Assembly: GCA_947378965.1 (NCBI GenBank)
Contig: CANCMG010000040.1
Coordinates: forward strand, 1-36,246
Length of the DNA: 36,246 nucleotides
Origin: Alcaligenaceae bacterium
GTDB lineage: Bacteria > Pseudomonadota > Gammaproteobacteria > Burkholderiales > Burkholderiaceae_B
Reading direction: 5' to 3'
The notes under the pieces are model-generated. The model was not told the origin of the DNA. It made no database searches and worked only from the letters and a program-made list of their open reading frames with translations. The translations under genes were made by a program, and so were the position numbers. This document shows positions 10,387-20,383 of the stretch, piece by piece; the first letter of the stretch is position 1, and every line of letters begins with the position of its first letter.

Positions 10387-12042
10387 ATGTCTGCCGTCAA
10401 GGTCAGCATTGCACAAATTAATGCTTTAGTGGGTGACTTATCAGGAAATGCGCAACGGGTGCTCGAGGCTGCCCGCATCGCTCACGCCGCCGGCGCTCAG
10501 GTACTGTTAACCCCTGAACTCGTATTAACCGGGTATCCACCCGAAGATCTGTTGCTCAGGCCTTCATTTGTTGCCTCGTGTGATCAGGTGCTCAAAGACT
10601 TGTGCGCCAGTTTGGCCAGTTTGGCTGGGCTGCACGTCGTGGTGGGCCACGTGACCAGCCAAAATGGCCTACTGCGCAACGCGGCCTCGGTGTTGGTAGA
10701 CGGCAGCGTGTTAGGCACGTATTTCAAGCGCGAACTGCCCAATTACGCGGTGTTCGATGAACAACGCTACTTTGCGGCAGGCGTTCATCCCTTTACGTTC
10801 AGTGTGGGTGGCGTCTGTTTTGGCGTCAACATTTGCGAAGACATCTGGTTTGACGCGGCACCCGAGGCGGCCGCGCAGCAGGGCGCTCACACACTGTTGG
10901 TGCTCAATGCTTCGCCTTACAACCTTGGTAAATACGCTCAGCGCCTCGAGGTTGCGCGTCGTTGTGTGGGTCGTACTGGCTGCTCGCTGGTGTATGCCAA
11001 TTTGGTCGGCGGGCAAGACGAACTCACTTTTGACGGGGCTTCGTTTGCGATGGATGCCAGTGGCGCAGTGGTCAACCGACTACCTGAGTATGCAAGCGCA
11101 CTAAGTTTGATTGAGGCTTCGAGCGATAGCAGCATCGCCGCGTGTCAATCCACATCACCGGGGCTAGTGGCGCAAGCGTTAGCGCCCGAACTGAGCGTTG
11201 AAGCTCAAGTCTGGCAGGCACTGACCACCTGTTTGGCCGACTATGTCAAAAAGAACGGTTTTCGCACGGTCATACTTGGTTTATCAGGTGGCATTGACTC
11301 GGCCGTCGTGATGGCCATTGCAGTTGATGCTTTAGGTGCAGAAAACGTGCACGCTGTGATGATGCCCTCGCGTTACACCGCAGATATCTCGCAGATCGAT
11401 GCGCGCGACATGGTGAAGCGTTTAGGCGTCGGCTATGAAGAGATTGCGATCGCAGAGTTGGCCGCAAGCTTTGATCAGGTCTTGAGCCCAATGTTTGCAG
11501 GTAAGGCGTTAGACGCCACCGAAGAAAACATTCAGGCGCGCCTGCGCGGGATGTTGTTGATGGCCTTGTCTAACAAGTTCGGCCATCTCGTGCTGACAAC
11601 GGGCAACAAATCTGAACTTTCAACGGGGTATTGCACACTGTATGGCGATATGGCGGGCGGCTTTGCCGTACTTAAAGACGTTGCTAAAACCTTAGTCTAT
11701 CGTCTGGCGCGTTGGCGCAATATTCAGTCTGAGGTGATCCCAGAACGCATTATTACGCGCCCACCGTCGGCTGAGCTGCGTCCCGACCAAACTGATCAAG
11801 ATAATCTGCCCGAATATGACGTGATTGACGGTATTATTGAGCTGTATGTTGAGCAAAACCAGTCGGCAGCGCAGATTGTGGCAGCTGGTTTTGAGCGGGC
11901 GGCGGTTGAGCAAATCCTGCGGTTGATTCGTATCAACGAATACAAGCGCAAGCAAAGTCCACCCGGCCCGCGCATTACCAATCGGGCGTACGGGCGAGAT
12001 TGGCGTTATCCTTTGTCTAACGGTTTTCGTGAAACTCTTTAA
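10387..12042 (+). CDS. nadE: Glutamine-dependent NAD+ synthetase
   Basis: 551 residues in two domains. The N-terminal nitrilase-type glutaminase has its Glu in [10 protein letters not shown] (E44), its Lys in YFKRELPNY and its nucleophile Cys in NICEDIW. The C-terminal ATP-PPi synthetase has the P-loop LSGGIDSA near residue 300 and [12 protein letters not shown]. It converts deamido-NAD to NAD+, using ammonia released from glutamine. It lies 21 bases before the P-II gene, so NAD synthesis and nitrogen signalling are probably co-transcribed; that pairing is common in betaproteobacteria. Confidence 0.96.
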   Translation: MSAVKVSIAQINALVGDLSGNAQRVLEAARIAHAAGAQVLLTPELVLTGYPPEDLLLRPSFVASCDQVLKDLCASLASLAGLHVVVGHVTSQNGLLRNAASVLVDGSVLGTYFKRELPNYAVFDEQRYFAAGVHPFTFSVGGVCFGVNICEDIWFDAAPEAAAQQGAHTLLVLNASPYNLGKYAQRLEVARRCVGRTGCSLVYANLVGGQDELTFDGASFAMDASGAVVNRLPEYASALSLIEASSDSSIAACQSTSPGLVAQALAPELSVEAQVWQALTTCLADYVKKNGFRTVILGLSGGIDSAVVMAIAVDALGAENVHAVMMPSRYTADISQIDARDMVKRLGVGYEEIAIAELAASFDQVLSPMFAGKALDATEENIQARLRGMLLMALSNKFGHLVLTTGNKSELSTGYCTLYGDMAGGFAVLKDVAKTLVYRLARWRNIQSEVIPERIITRPPSAELRPDQTDQDNLPEYDVIDGIIELYVEQNQSAAQIVAAGFERAAVEQILRLIRINEYKRKQSPPGPRITNRAYGRDWRYPLSNGFRETL

Positions 12043-12402
<360 letters not shown>

Positions 12403-12450
12403 GCGTAACGGCATCGCAAGCTTGGTTTGATTGCAGCGTAACGTGTATTG

Positions 12451-12552
12451 CATGGTTCCATCCACTTCAAGGTTCCACTGAGTGCAAGGTTCGGTCCCCT
12501 GCAAGGTTCTGCGTAGTGCAAAGTTCCGTTGACTTTAAAGTGACTGAGATCT
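12451..12552. repeat. 17-bp degenerate tandem repeat, about six units
   Basis: Six head-to-tail units of exactly 17 bases start at 12451, 12468, 12485, 12502, 12519 and 12536. The middle three begin CAAGGTTC; the consensus is near CAAGGTTCCNNNNAGTG. The last unit has diverged most. The array fills much of the glnB-ggt spacer and codes for nothing I recognise. Confidence 0.75.
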
Positions 12553-12587
12553 GCGTTCGCGTTAACGAGTCATCGCCTTGCTGTTTG

Positions 12588-12627
12588 GGCGCCGTAACAC
12601 ATAGTGTGTCGGCGCCTTTAATTTTTT
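12588..12627 (+). terminator. Strong intrinsic terminator just before ggt
   Basis: GGCGCCG (12588-12594) pairs with CGGCGCC (12610-12616). Inside, ACACA (12597-12601) pairs with TGTGT (12605-12609) around a TAG loop, leaving a 2-base TA bulge. TTTAATTTTTT follows at 12617-12627. This is a 12-bp stem plus T-tract, which should end the glnB transcript. It finishes 16 bases before the ggt ATG. Confidence 0.85.
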
Positions 12628-12643
12628 ACTTGAGCACACCTCC

Positions 12644-14269
12644 ATGAAACAGTTCGATTGGTCAAATCCTTATCCTTCAATCCGTATCCCCGTGTTTGCG
12701 CGCAACGTGGTCTCGACCTCACATCCGCTCGCGGCGCAAGCTGGTCTGCGGATGTTACTGAAGGGCGGCTCGGCCGCTGACGCTGCGATTGCGGCCGCTG
12801 CAACCATCGCGTTGGTCGAGCCTGTTTCGTGCGGCTTGGGTGGCGATGCCTTTGCGATTGTGTGGGATGGTAAAACCTTGCAGGGTTTGAACTCGTCAGG
12901 CTATGCCCCCCAGGCCTGGAACGTTGAGTATTTTAAAAATAAGTACGGCGTCAATGAAAAAGGCTTGGCGAATGCGCCTAAGCGTGGGGTCGATGCGATC
13001 ACCATCCCCGGCGTGGTGGCGGGTTGGGCTGCTTTACACGAACGCTACGGCAAACTACCTTTTGCCGACCTGATGGAACCCGCCATTGAGATTGCAGAGC
13101 GTGGCTACGCCGTGCCGCCAGTGGTTGCCCAAAAGTGGGCAGCCGCCGTGCCCGAGCTCAAAGACCAGCCCGGCTTTGCGCATACCTTTATGCCCAATGG
13201 TCGCGCACCGCACGTGGGTGAGCGGTTTGTGTTTAAAGACGTTGCAAACACCTTGCGCCGTATCGGTGCCACCAAAGGTCGCGACCTCTACGAAGGCGAA
13301 ACTGCTGAAAAAATCATCGCCTTTATTCAAGCCAATGGCGGGGTGCATACCTTAGATGATTTGCGCAGTTACAAGCCAGACTGGGTCACGCCGATTTCAA
13401 AAAACTATCGCGGCTACACGCTGCACGAAATCCCGCCAAACGGGCAGGGGATCGCGGCCTTGATGGCGCTTGGCATCCTTGAACATTTTGATTTGGCAAG
13501 TATGAAGGTTGACTCAGTTGAGTCGCAGCATATTCAAATCGAATCGATGAAACTTGCCATGGCCGATTTGTACCGTTATGTGTCTGACGGACGCACGATG
13601 GAAGTCACGCCAGCGCAGATGCTGGATGACGCCTATTTGGCCGAGCGCGCCAAACTGATTGATCCGAGCAAAGCCACGCACTTCGGTCCCGGTCAACCTG
13701 CGACGGGCGGCACGATTTACCTGACCGCCGCCGATGAAAGCGGCATGATGATTTCGTTTATTCAGTCCAACTACATGGGCTTTGGTTCTGGCGTAGTGGT
13801 GCCAGGTACCGGTGTCAGCCTGCAAAACCGTGGCGTCGGGTTCTCGATGGATCCGAACTCGCCAAACGTGGTGGCAGGGCGCAAGCGCCCCTTCCACACT
13901 ATCATTCCTGGCTTTTTAACTCGTGATGGGGTGCCGGTGATGAGTTTTGGCGTGATGGGCGGCGATATTCAACCCCAGGCGCATGTGCAGACGGTGGTGC
14001 GTATGCTGGATTACAACCAGCAGCCGCAGGCGGCTTGTTGCGCACCACGCTGGAAGCTCACGCGTGACTTCACGCTTGATGTTGAATCGACCATGCGTGC
14101 TGAAACGATTGCAGGGCTCAAGGGGCTAGGGCACCAGCTTAAGGCGATTGATGACCCGTACATGGATTTTGGCTCGGGCCAGTTCATTTGGCGCTTATCA
14201 GACTTGCACGAAGATGGTTATGTAGCTGCAAGTGATAGCCGACGCGACGGGCAGGCGGTCGGCTTTTAG
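12644..14269 (+). CDS. Gamma-glutamyltransferase family protein
   Basis: 541 residues of the Ntn-hydrolase gamma-glutamyltranspeptidase family, which self-cleaves into two chains at a Thr. The N-terminal FARNVVSTSHPLAAQAG and GGSAADAAIAAAATIALVEP are conserved; the likely cleavage/nucleophile Thr is T357 in ATGGTIYLTAADESG. The small-chain part has NYMGFGSG and GVSLQNRG. No signal peptide is visible, so it is probably cytoplasmic, unlike E. coli Ggt. The substrate is open: glutathione, gamma-glutamyl compounds, or the cephalosporin-acylase-like activities seen in the family. The ATG has no clear Shine-Dalgarno and sits directly behind a terminator hairpin. Confidence 0.88.
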   Translation: MKQFDWSNPYPSIRIPVFARNVVSTSHPLAAQAGLRMLLKGGSAADAAIAAAATIALVEPVSCGLGGDAFAIVWDGKTLQGLNSSGYAPQAWNVEYFKNKYGVNEKGLANAPKRGVDAITIPGVVAGWAALHERYGKLPFADLMEPAIEIAERGYAVPPVVAQKWAAAVPELKDQPGFAHTFMPNGRAPHVGERFVFKDVANTLRRIGATKGRDLYEGETAEKIIAFIQANGGVHTLDDLRSYKPDWVTPISKNYRGYTLHEIPPNGQGIAALMALGILEHFDLASMKVDSVESQHIQIESMKLAMADLYRYVSDGRTMEVTPAQMLDDAYLAERAKLIDPSKATHFGPGQPATGGTIYLTAADESGMMISFIQSNYMGFGSGVVVPGTGVSLQNRGVGFSMDPNSPNVVAGRKRPFHTIIPGFLTRDGVPVMSFGVMGGDIQPQAHVQTVVRMLDYNQQPQAACCAPRWKLTRDFTLDVESTMRAETIAGLKGLGHQLKAIDDPYMDFGSGQFIWRLSDLHEDGYVAASDSRRDGQAVGF

Positions 14270-14320
14270 AATCCCTCCTTTTACAGGCCGAGGTGCATGG
14301 CGTAATTTTGGTGTAAGTGT

Positions 14321-14334
14321 TTGATTTACAGCAA
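14321..14334 (+). promoter_or_regulatory. Candidate FNR/ANR site upstream of fdnG
   Basis: TTGAT-TTAC-AGCAA matches 9 of the 10 fixed positions of the FNR consensus TTGAT-N4-ATCAA. A TATAGA at 14377-14382 could be a -10 box; if so, the site would be centred near -61.5, a position used by FNR at class I promoters. Oxygen control of formate dehydrogenase-N operons is known in other bacteria; here it is inferred from this one match. Confidence 0.5.
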
Positions 14335-14539
14335 GGTCTTAGCCAATATTTCTTAAAGATTTAGGGTTTTTACCGATATAGAATCAGGTGACTTCAGTTA
14401 GCATGTAACTAGCCGTTTTTGCGTTCAGCTAAACGTTAGATGCCTGTTTGGATTCGGTCAATGCGTTGACATCATCCGAGGGTTATTTGCAGGTTTAGTC
14501 TGAATCAATTCGCTATCGCCCAACCTCGAAGGAGTCAAC

Positions 14540-17500
14540 ATGCCTGAAGTGAAACTGACCCGGCGTCAGTTTTTTCAAGTCACTGGTGCCGGACTTGGCG
14601 CAAGCAGCATGACCGTAATGGGTCTTGCTCATGCCGCTGATCCCGTGTTTGCCAAGCCCAACAAACTTGAAAAAACAACAGAGACGCGTAGTACCTGTCC
14701 TTACTGTTCTGTGAGTTGTGGCGTGCTGATGTACAGCCGCAAAGACGCGAGCGGTAAGTTGAAGGTCATGCACGTCGAGGGCGATCCTGATAATCCAGTC
14801 AACAAGGGCACACTGTGCCCCAAGGGCGCTGGTATTCTCGACATGATCGAGAGCCCCAACCGTTTACAGTTTCCTGAAGTGCGTGAGCCCGGTACAAACG
14901 AGTGGAAGCGCATCTCTTGGGACGAAGCGTTGACGCGCATCACCAAGCGCATGAAGGCTGATCGCGATCAGAACTTTGTGCAAAAAAATGCTGCAGGCGT
15001 AACGGTGAATCGCTGGAACACTTTCGGTATGCTGGTGAGCTCGGCCTCAAATAACGAAGCCGGTTATCTCAGCGCCAAGGTCTTGCGTTCGCTCGGCGTT
15101 GTTGCACTCGATACACAAGCGCGTATTTGACACGCCCCGACGGTAGCCAGTCTGGCTCCGACGTTTGGGCGCGGTTCGATGACCAACCACTGGGTGGACA
15201 TCAAAAACGCTGACTTAGTATTGATTATGGGCGGTAACGCTGCTGAGGCACATCCTTGCGGCTTTAAGTGGGTGATTAAGGCCAAGGCTCAACGCGGCGC
15301 TAAGCTTGTTGTGGTTGATCCGCGCTTTACGCGCTCTGCGGCGGTGGCCGATTACTACGCGCCGATTCGGGTCGGTGCTGACATCGCCTTTTTGGGTGGT
15401 GTGATCAACTATTTGCTGGCAAACGACAAGATTCATCACGAGTACGTCAAGAACTACACTAACTCTGCCTTCTTGATTAACCCAGATTACGGGTTTAAAG
15501 ACGGCTTGTTTACGGGTTATGACGAAGCCAAACGCACGTACGCAAAGGGCACCTGGACGTACCAAATGGAAGATGGGTTTGCCAAGGTTGATCCAACCTT
15601 GCAAGATCCCAATTGCGTTTTTCAGTTAATGAAGAAGCATTACGCGCGTTATACGCCCGAGTTGGTGAGTAGCGTGACGGGTACGCCTCAAGACCAATTC
15701 TTGAAAGTCTGCGAGATGATCGCTGCAACCTCTGTCGGCAACAAGACCATGACGATCTTGTACGCGTTGGGCTGGACGCAACACTCGGTGGGCTCTGAAA
15801 ATATTCGCACCATGGCAATGATTCAGTTGCTATTGGGCAATATGGGTATGGCCGGCGGTGGCGTCAACGCTTTGCGTGGTCACGCCAACGTGCAGGGTAT
15901 TACTGACCAGTGCTTGTATTCAGAAGTGTTGCCTGGGTATTTGTCTTCACCCGCTGACGCAGATAAAACCTACGAGGAATACAAAGCTGCGCGCACGCCC
16001 AAGGCCTTGCGCCCTGGGCAGATGAATTTTCCGCAAAACTTTCCGAAATGGTTTAACAGCTTGATGAAAGCTTGGTATGGCGAACACGCCACCACCGAGA
16101 CGAATTTTGCTTACGATTACTTGCCTAAGCGTGATGCGCCTTACGACATCATGCAAATTTTTGACAATATGCATCATGGCAAGATGTCGGGCTTTATTTC
16201 TTCTGGCTTTAACCCGCTAGCGGCAATTGCCAACAAACACAAGATCAGTGCAGCGCTGTCTAAACTAAAGTATCTTGTGATTGTTGATCCGCTCTCGACC
16301 GAAACCAGTGAGTTCTGGAAAAACTACGGCGAATTTAATAACGTCGATGCAAGCAAAATCCAGACCGAAGTGTTTCGTTTGCCAGGTACCTGTTTTGCTG
16401 AGCAAGATGGTTCGTTCACCAATTCAAGTCGTGTGATTCAATGGCACTGGAAAGCGGCGGATGGCCCCGGCGAGTCAAAGTCGGATCAAGAGATAATGGC
16501 GGCCCTGTTTACGCGCCTGCGCGATATGTACAAGAAAGAGGGCGGTGCCTATCCAGATCCGATTTTGAATCTAACCTGGAACTACACCGATCCAATGAAC
16601 CCGGATGCGGGTGAAATCAACAAAGAAATTAGTGGTAAAGCTTTGGCTGATTTGAAAGACGCTGCCGGGACTGTGCTGGTGCCCGCCGGTGAACAGCTAG
16701 CTGGCTTTGCGCAACTGGTGGATAACGGCGGCACCTCTTGCGGGAACTGGATTTACTCTGGGATGTGGAACAAGGCCGGCAACTTGACCGCGCGCCGCGA
16801 TCCAACAGACGCCTCCGAAAACGGGATTGGTCAAAGCTTGAATTGGGGCTTTGCGTGGCCAGCCAATCGACGCATTTTGTATAACCGTGCGTCTGCGGAT
16901 ATGAATGGCAAGCCTTGGGATGAAACCCGTACTGTGCTGAAATGGATGGGCGACAGATGGGGCGGCAGCGATGTGCCCGATATGCGTCCTAACGCCAAGC
17001 CTGAAGAAAACGTGATGCCGTTTATCATGACACAAGAAGGCGTGGGTCGGTTGTTTGCACCTCAGATGGCAGAGGGGCCTTTCCCTGAGCACTACGAGCC
17101 GTTCGAGACGCCGCTAGGTCGCAACCCGATGCATCCTAACAACCCCAAGGCAACGTCGAACCCTGCGGCTCGTGTCTACAAGGGCGACATGGAAGTCTTT
17201 GGTACTCGGAAAGACTATCCGTTTGCCGCGACGACCTATCGTTTGGTTGAGCACTTTCACTATTGGTCAAAACACTCAGATTTGAACGCCATCGTGCAGC
17301 CAGAGATGTTTGTTGAGATTAGTCAAGAGTTGGCCAAGATGCGTGGTATCGCCTCAGGCGATCGCGTGAAGGTGAGCTCTGCTCGCGGACACGTGCATGC
17401 GAAAGCGATGGTGACGATGCGCCTAAAAGGCATGAAGGTCGATGGCCAGACGATTTATCACGTTGGCATACCGATTCACTTCGGCTTTAAAGGCTTGACT

Positions 17501-17602
17501 AAACCGGCACAACTTGCGAACTCGCTGACGCCCTACGTGGCCGATGCAAACTCTCAGACGCCAGAGTTCAAGGCGTTCTTGGTCAACATTGAGAAAGCAT
17601 AA
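14540..17602 (+). CDS. fdnG: Formate dehydrogenase-N alpha subunit, selenocysteine-containing
   Basis: One 1020-residue molybdopterin enzyme read through an in-frame TGA at 15128-15130 (Sec197, in ARI-U-HAPTVAS). Two open frames, 14540-15130 and the one reopening downstream, are the two parts of the same gene. A Tat signal with the twin-arginine TRRQFF starts the protein (R8, R9), so it is exported folded. The [4Fe-4S] ligands are STCPYCSVSCGV plus TLCPKG. It oxidises formate to CO2 at the periplasmic face and passes electrons to FdnH. E. coli FdnG is about 1015 residues with Sec196, a near-exact match. The Shine-Dalgarno AAGGAG precedes the ATG. FdnG and FdoG cannot be told apart here. Confidence 0.96.
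15128..15169 (+). promoter_or_regulatory. SECIS element for Sec197 of fdnG
   Basis: Directly after the UGA, CGG (15141-15143) and AGCC (15145-15148) pair with GGCT (15154-15157) and CCG (15158-15160), leaving a single bulged U at 15144 and a five-base loop AGUCU. CCC (15136-15138) can pair with GGG (15167-15169) below. The bulged U and the GU in the loop are the features SelB needs in E. coli fdhF and fdnG SECIS elements. Confidence 0.92.
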
Positions 17603-17613
17603 GGGGATACGAC

Positions 17614-18495
17614 ATGGCAACTCAAGCACTTCACGTCGTCGCCCAGTCTGCTACGACCATGACTCCACCCGCTGCGGCGGCCAAAACAGTTCATGTCGCC
17701 AAGCTGATCGATATTTCGAGCTGCATTGGCTGCAAGGCCTGTCAGGTCGCTTGTATGGAATGGAATGAAACCCGTCCAGCTGTCGGTGATACCGATGGCA
17801 CGTATAACAATCCGGTTGAGCTCGGTGCGAATGCCTGGACGGTGATGAAATTTAACGAGGTCGAAAATGCCCAAGGCGGGATTGACTGGTTGATTCGCAA
17901 AGACGGCTGTATGCATTGCGAGGATCCAGGCTGCCTGAAGGCTTGTCCGAGCCCTGGTGCTATTGTCAAGCTTGACAATGGCATTGTGGATTTCAACTCG
18001 GACAAATGTATTGGTTGCGGCTATTGCGTGGCAGGGTGCCCGTTCGATGTGCCAAAGATTTCGCAAACGACTAACAAGGCCACCAAGTGCACCTTGTGTT
18101 CGGATCGCGTATCAGTGGGACAAGAACCGGCCTGCGTGAAAGCCTGTCCAACTCAAGCTTTGACCTTTGGCCCGAAAGATGACCGGATCAAATACGCCAA
18201 TGAACGGATCAAAGACTTGAACGGTCGCGGCTATGACAAGGCCTCTTTGTATAACCCGCAAGGTGTGGGGGGCACGCACGTGATGTATGTGCTGCCGCAT
18301 GGCGACAAGCCAACGGCTTATAACGGCTTGCCAGCTGATCCAAAGATCTCGTCAACGGTTGGGCTCTGGAAAGGCATCATGAAACCGATTGCACTGTTGA
18401 CCATGGCGGCAACCGTGTTTGCTGGCGTGATTCACTACGCGATCAAGGGTCCGGATACGGTCGATGAAGATCATGATGACTCGAAAAAGTCTTAA
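17614..18495 (+). CDS. fdnH: Formate dehydrogenase-N beta (iron-sulfur) subunit
   Basis: 293 residues, matching E. coli FdnH. Four ferredoxin-type cysteine groups are visible: CIGCKACQVAC, CMHCEDPGCLKAC, CIGCGYCVAGC and CTLCSDRV...CVKAC, each for one [4Fe-4S] cluster, forming the wire from FdnG to the cytochrome. A single C-terminal membrane helix (about residues 250-272, ending HYAIKG) anchors it. It starts 11 bases after fdnG with an AGGGG Shine-Dalgarno and precedes fdnI by 11 bases: a tight operon. Confidence 0.96.
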   Translation: MATQALHVVAQSATTMTPPAAAAKTVHVAKLIDISSCIGCKACQVACMEWNETRPAVGDTDGTYNNPVELGANAWTVMKFNEVENAQGGIDWLIRKDGCMHCEDPGCLKACPSPGAIVKLDNGIVDFNSDKCIGCGYCVAGCPFDVPKISQTTNKATKCTLCSDRVSVGQEPACVKACPTQALTFGPKDDRIKYANERIKDLNGRGYDKASLYNPQGVGGTHVMYVLPHGDKPTAYNGLPADPKISSTVGLWKGIMKPIALLTMAATVFAGVIHYAIKGPDTVDEDHDDSKKS

Positions 18496-18506
18496 GGAGA
18501 TGAACC

Positions 18507-19136
18507 ATGTCTAATCAAGAAGAAGGATTAGTTCGGTACAAAAGCTCAGATCGCTTGAATCATTGGTTGATTGCCGCGTTATTTGTCTTGGCGGCACTTG
18601 GCGGCTTGGCGATGTTTCATCCGTCAATGTTCTTTTTGTCTGGCTTGTTTGGCGGCGGTTCATGGACCAGGATCTTGCATCCGTTTATCGGTTCGGCCAT
18701 GTTTGTGTTGTTTGTGCTGATTTTTTTCAAATTTTGGCATCACAACGTACTCACGGCCAATGACCGCAAGTGGCTGGGCCAGATCGGCGACGTATTAAAC
18801 AAAAAACACGATCGCTTACCTGAAGTGGGTCGTTATAACGGCGGGCAAAAAGCTGCTTTCTGGGTGATGGTCTTGACCATGATCTTGTTGGTGGTGTCAG
18901 GCTTGGCGTTTTGGCGGCCTTACTTCTCACATTACTTTTCAGTCGACGTGACGCGTGTGGCGGCCTTAGTGCACGCGGTGTCGGCCTGGGTCTTGATCTT
19001 GACGATCATCACCCATGTCTATGCAGCGCTGTGGGTCAAGGGCACGATTGGTGCAATGTGGACAGGTGTCGTGAGTCGCGCCTGGGCACGCAAGCATCAT
19101 CCAGGTTGGTTTAAAGAAGTGACCGGCGGCAAATAA
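18507..19136 (+). CDS. fdnI: Formate dehydrogenase-N gamma subunit (cytochrome b556)
   Basis: 209 residues with four hydrophobic helices, the FdnI/cytochrome b561-like fold. Histidines placed in helices (LNHWLIAA, LHPFIG, LVHAVSAWVL, ITHVYAAL) are candidates for the two b-type heme ligands and the quinone site. It takes electrons from FdnH and reduces menaquinone or ubiquinone in the inner membrane. A strong AAGGAGATG Shine-Dalgarno precedes the ATG. Confidence 0.95.
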   Translation: MSNQEEGLVRYKSSDRLNHWLIAALFVLAALGGLAMFHPSMFFLSGLFGGGSWTRILHPFIGSAMFVLFVLIFFKFWHHNVLTANDRKWLGQIGDVLNKKHDRLPEVGRYNGGQKAAFWVMVLTMILLVVSGLAFWRPYFSHYFSVDVTRVAALVHAVSAWVLILTIITHVYAALWVKGTIGAMWTGVVSRAWARKHHPGWFKEVTGGK

Positions 19137-19165
19137 CGCGTTTGGTTGTTTGTTACGCAGTTCAT

Positions 19166-19256
19166 ACAAGGGGAAGACAGGTATGCTTCCCCTTGTGCGT
19201 TTAGCGAAGCGTTCGCGCTTCACACGCTGCATCGTAAAACGTCCCGACTTGTCGGG
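19166..19256 (+). other. Three consecutive RNA hairpins between fdnI and fdhE
   Basis: Hairpin 1: ACAAGGGGAAG (19166-19176) pairs perfectly with CTTCCCCTTGT (19186-19196), 11 bp with a 9-base loop. Hairpin 2: GAAGCG-TTCG-CGCTTC (19206-19221), a 6-bp stem with a stable UUCG tetraloop. Hairpin 3: CCCGA-CTTG-TCGGG (19243-19256). None is followed by a T-tract, so a simple intrinsic terminator is unlikely. mRNA stabilisation, processing or differential expression of fdnGHI versus fdhE is plausible. Confidence 0.8.
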
Positions 19257-19290
19257 CGGGTCAGGCAGCACGGATACTTGAGATAGCAAC

Positions 19291-20232
19291 ATGAGCGTGA
19301 AAGCAGTCAAACTAATACAGCCTGGCGAAATTCAGGGCATGCCCGATGATGACACCCCCTTACTGGTGGTGGTCGATGCCGCTGAGATGTTTCGTGCGCG
19401 TGCCGAGCGTATGCAGGTGTTGGCAGATCAACAAAGTGATTCGCCTTGGTTGGCGTTTTGTGCACAGTTGATGCAGGCTCAGGGCGATTGCCTGGGCATT
19501 GTGCAGCCACAGGCGCTTGACGAAACCGTAGTGCGCGAGTCGTTGATTCATAAATTGCCGCCGTTTTCAATTACGACTTGGTTACCCGAGGCGCAGTGGT
19601 CAGTCGTGTTCAACGCCCTGAGCGAGGCCCTTGAGGCGATGCCTCTGGCGCCTGGTGTGCGTGGTGCGCTTGAGCGTGTCAAACAGACTGCGGTGGTGGA
19701 TCAGATCCGTCAGGCCAAGGCCTTGTTGGCCGCCGATGACTCAGCGTTGCCTGCCGACGCCGTGCCGTTTATTGGCGCAGCTTTGCAGCTGCTGTGGGCT
19801 ACCCAGTCAAAAACGCTGTCTGCGTTTGTCGAGTTACACAAAGGCGAAAGCGGTCTGTGCCCAGTCTGCGGTTCGCATCCCGTGGCCAGTGTTGTTCGCG
19901 TGGGCGAACGTGATTTGCATCGTTACTTGATTTGCTCGTTGTGTGCCTCAGAGTGGTATGCGCCGCGCGCACGCTGCACAAATTGCGAGACCCCAAAAGA
20001 GGTCTCAATGCTCGGCGACACGCGCGACAGTGCCTTGCAGGGTGAGTGTTGCGAAGAGTGTCGTGGCTATCTGAAATTGATGTTTCAAGCGAAAGAGCCT
20101 CTGATCGATGCGGTGGCTGACGACCTCGCATCCATTAGCCTAGATCTAGCGCTCTCTGCCGAGGGATTTTTTCGCACGGGGCGCAATTTATTTTTTACTG
20201 TTGGTCAGCCCAACAATACAGTGGATGCGTGA
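19291..20232 (+). CDS. fdhE: Formate dehydrogenase accessory protein FdhE
   Basis: 313 residues, the usual FdhE length. The C-terminal half has the rubredoxin-like CxxC pairs CPVCGSHP, CSLCASEW, CTNCETPK and CCEECRGY that bind iron. FdhE is a cytoplasmic factor needed for respiratory formate dehydrogenase maturation and interacts with the catalytic subunit before Tat export. It follows fdnI after a 154-base hairpin-rich spacer and precedes selA. FdhD, the sulfurtransferase partner, is not in this window. Confidence 0.95.
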   Translation: MSVKAVKLIQPGEIQGMPDDDTPLLVVVDAAEMFRARAERMQVLADQQSDSPWLAFCAQLMQAQGDCLGIVQPQALDETVVRESLIHKLPPFSITTWLPEAQWSVVFNALSEALEAMPLAPGVRGALERVKQTAVVDQIRQAKALLAADDSALPADAVPFIGAALQLLWATQSKTLSAFVELHKGESGLCPVCGSHPVASVVRVGERDLHRYLICSLCASEWYAPRARCTNCETPKEVSMLGDTRDSALQGECCEECRGYLKLMFQAKEPLIDAVADDLASISLDLALSAEGFFRTGRNLFFTVGQPNNTVDA

Positions 20233-20275
20233 GCGATATTTAACGAGTCGTCAGCGCCACTCAAGCAAGTTATTA

Positions 20276-20344
20276 TTTTCGATTTTTACAGCGATCCAAC
20301 AAACAAAACGTTTTCGATTTTCATAGCGGCTCAAACAACGGTCA
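20276..20344. repeat. About 34-bp imperfect direct repeat, two units
   Basis: Units at 20276-20310 and 20311-20344 both begin with TTTTCGATTTT and share an AGCG plus CAAAC/CAACAAAC-rich tail. Weaker related sequence may extend on both sides. The repeat fills the fdhE-selA spacer, which holds no gene. Confidence 0.55.
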
Positions 20345-20383
20345 TTTTTAGATTCTCACTATCACTCAGGTATTCAAACCTTC

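Noticed and set aside
14296-14312. Sigma-54 promoter before fdnG (TGGC...TTGG)
   Set aside because: The spacing between the two elements is off by one and the -12 element lacks the required GC.
15121-15190. Frameshift or nonsense mutation splitting fdnG
   Set aside because: The frame continues unchanged through the TGA, the flanking residues match Sec-containing FdnG, and a SECIS hairpin follows; selA, selB and selC are nearby.
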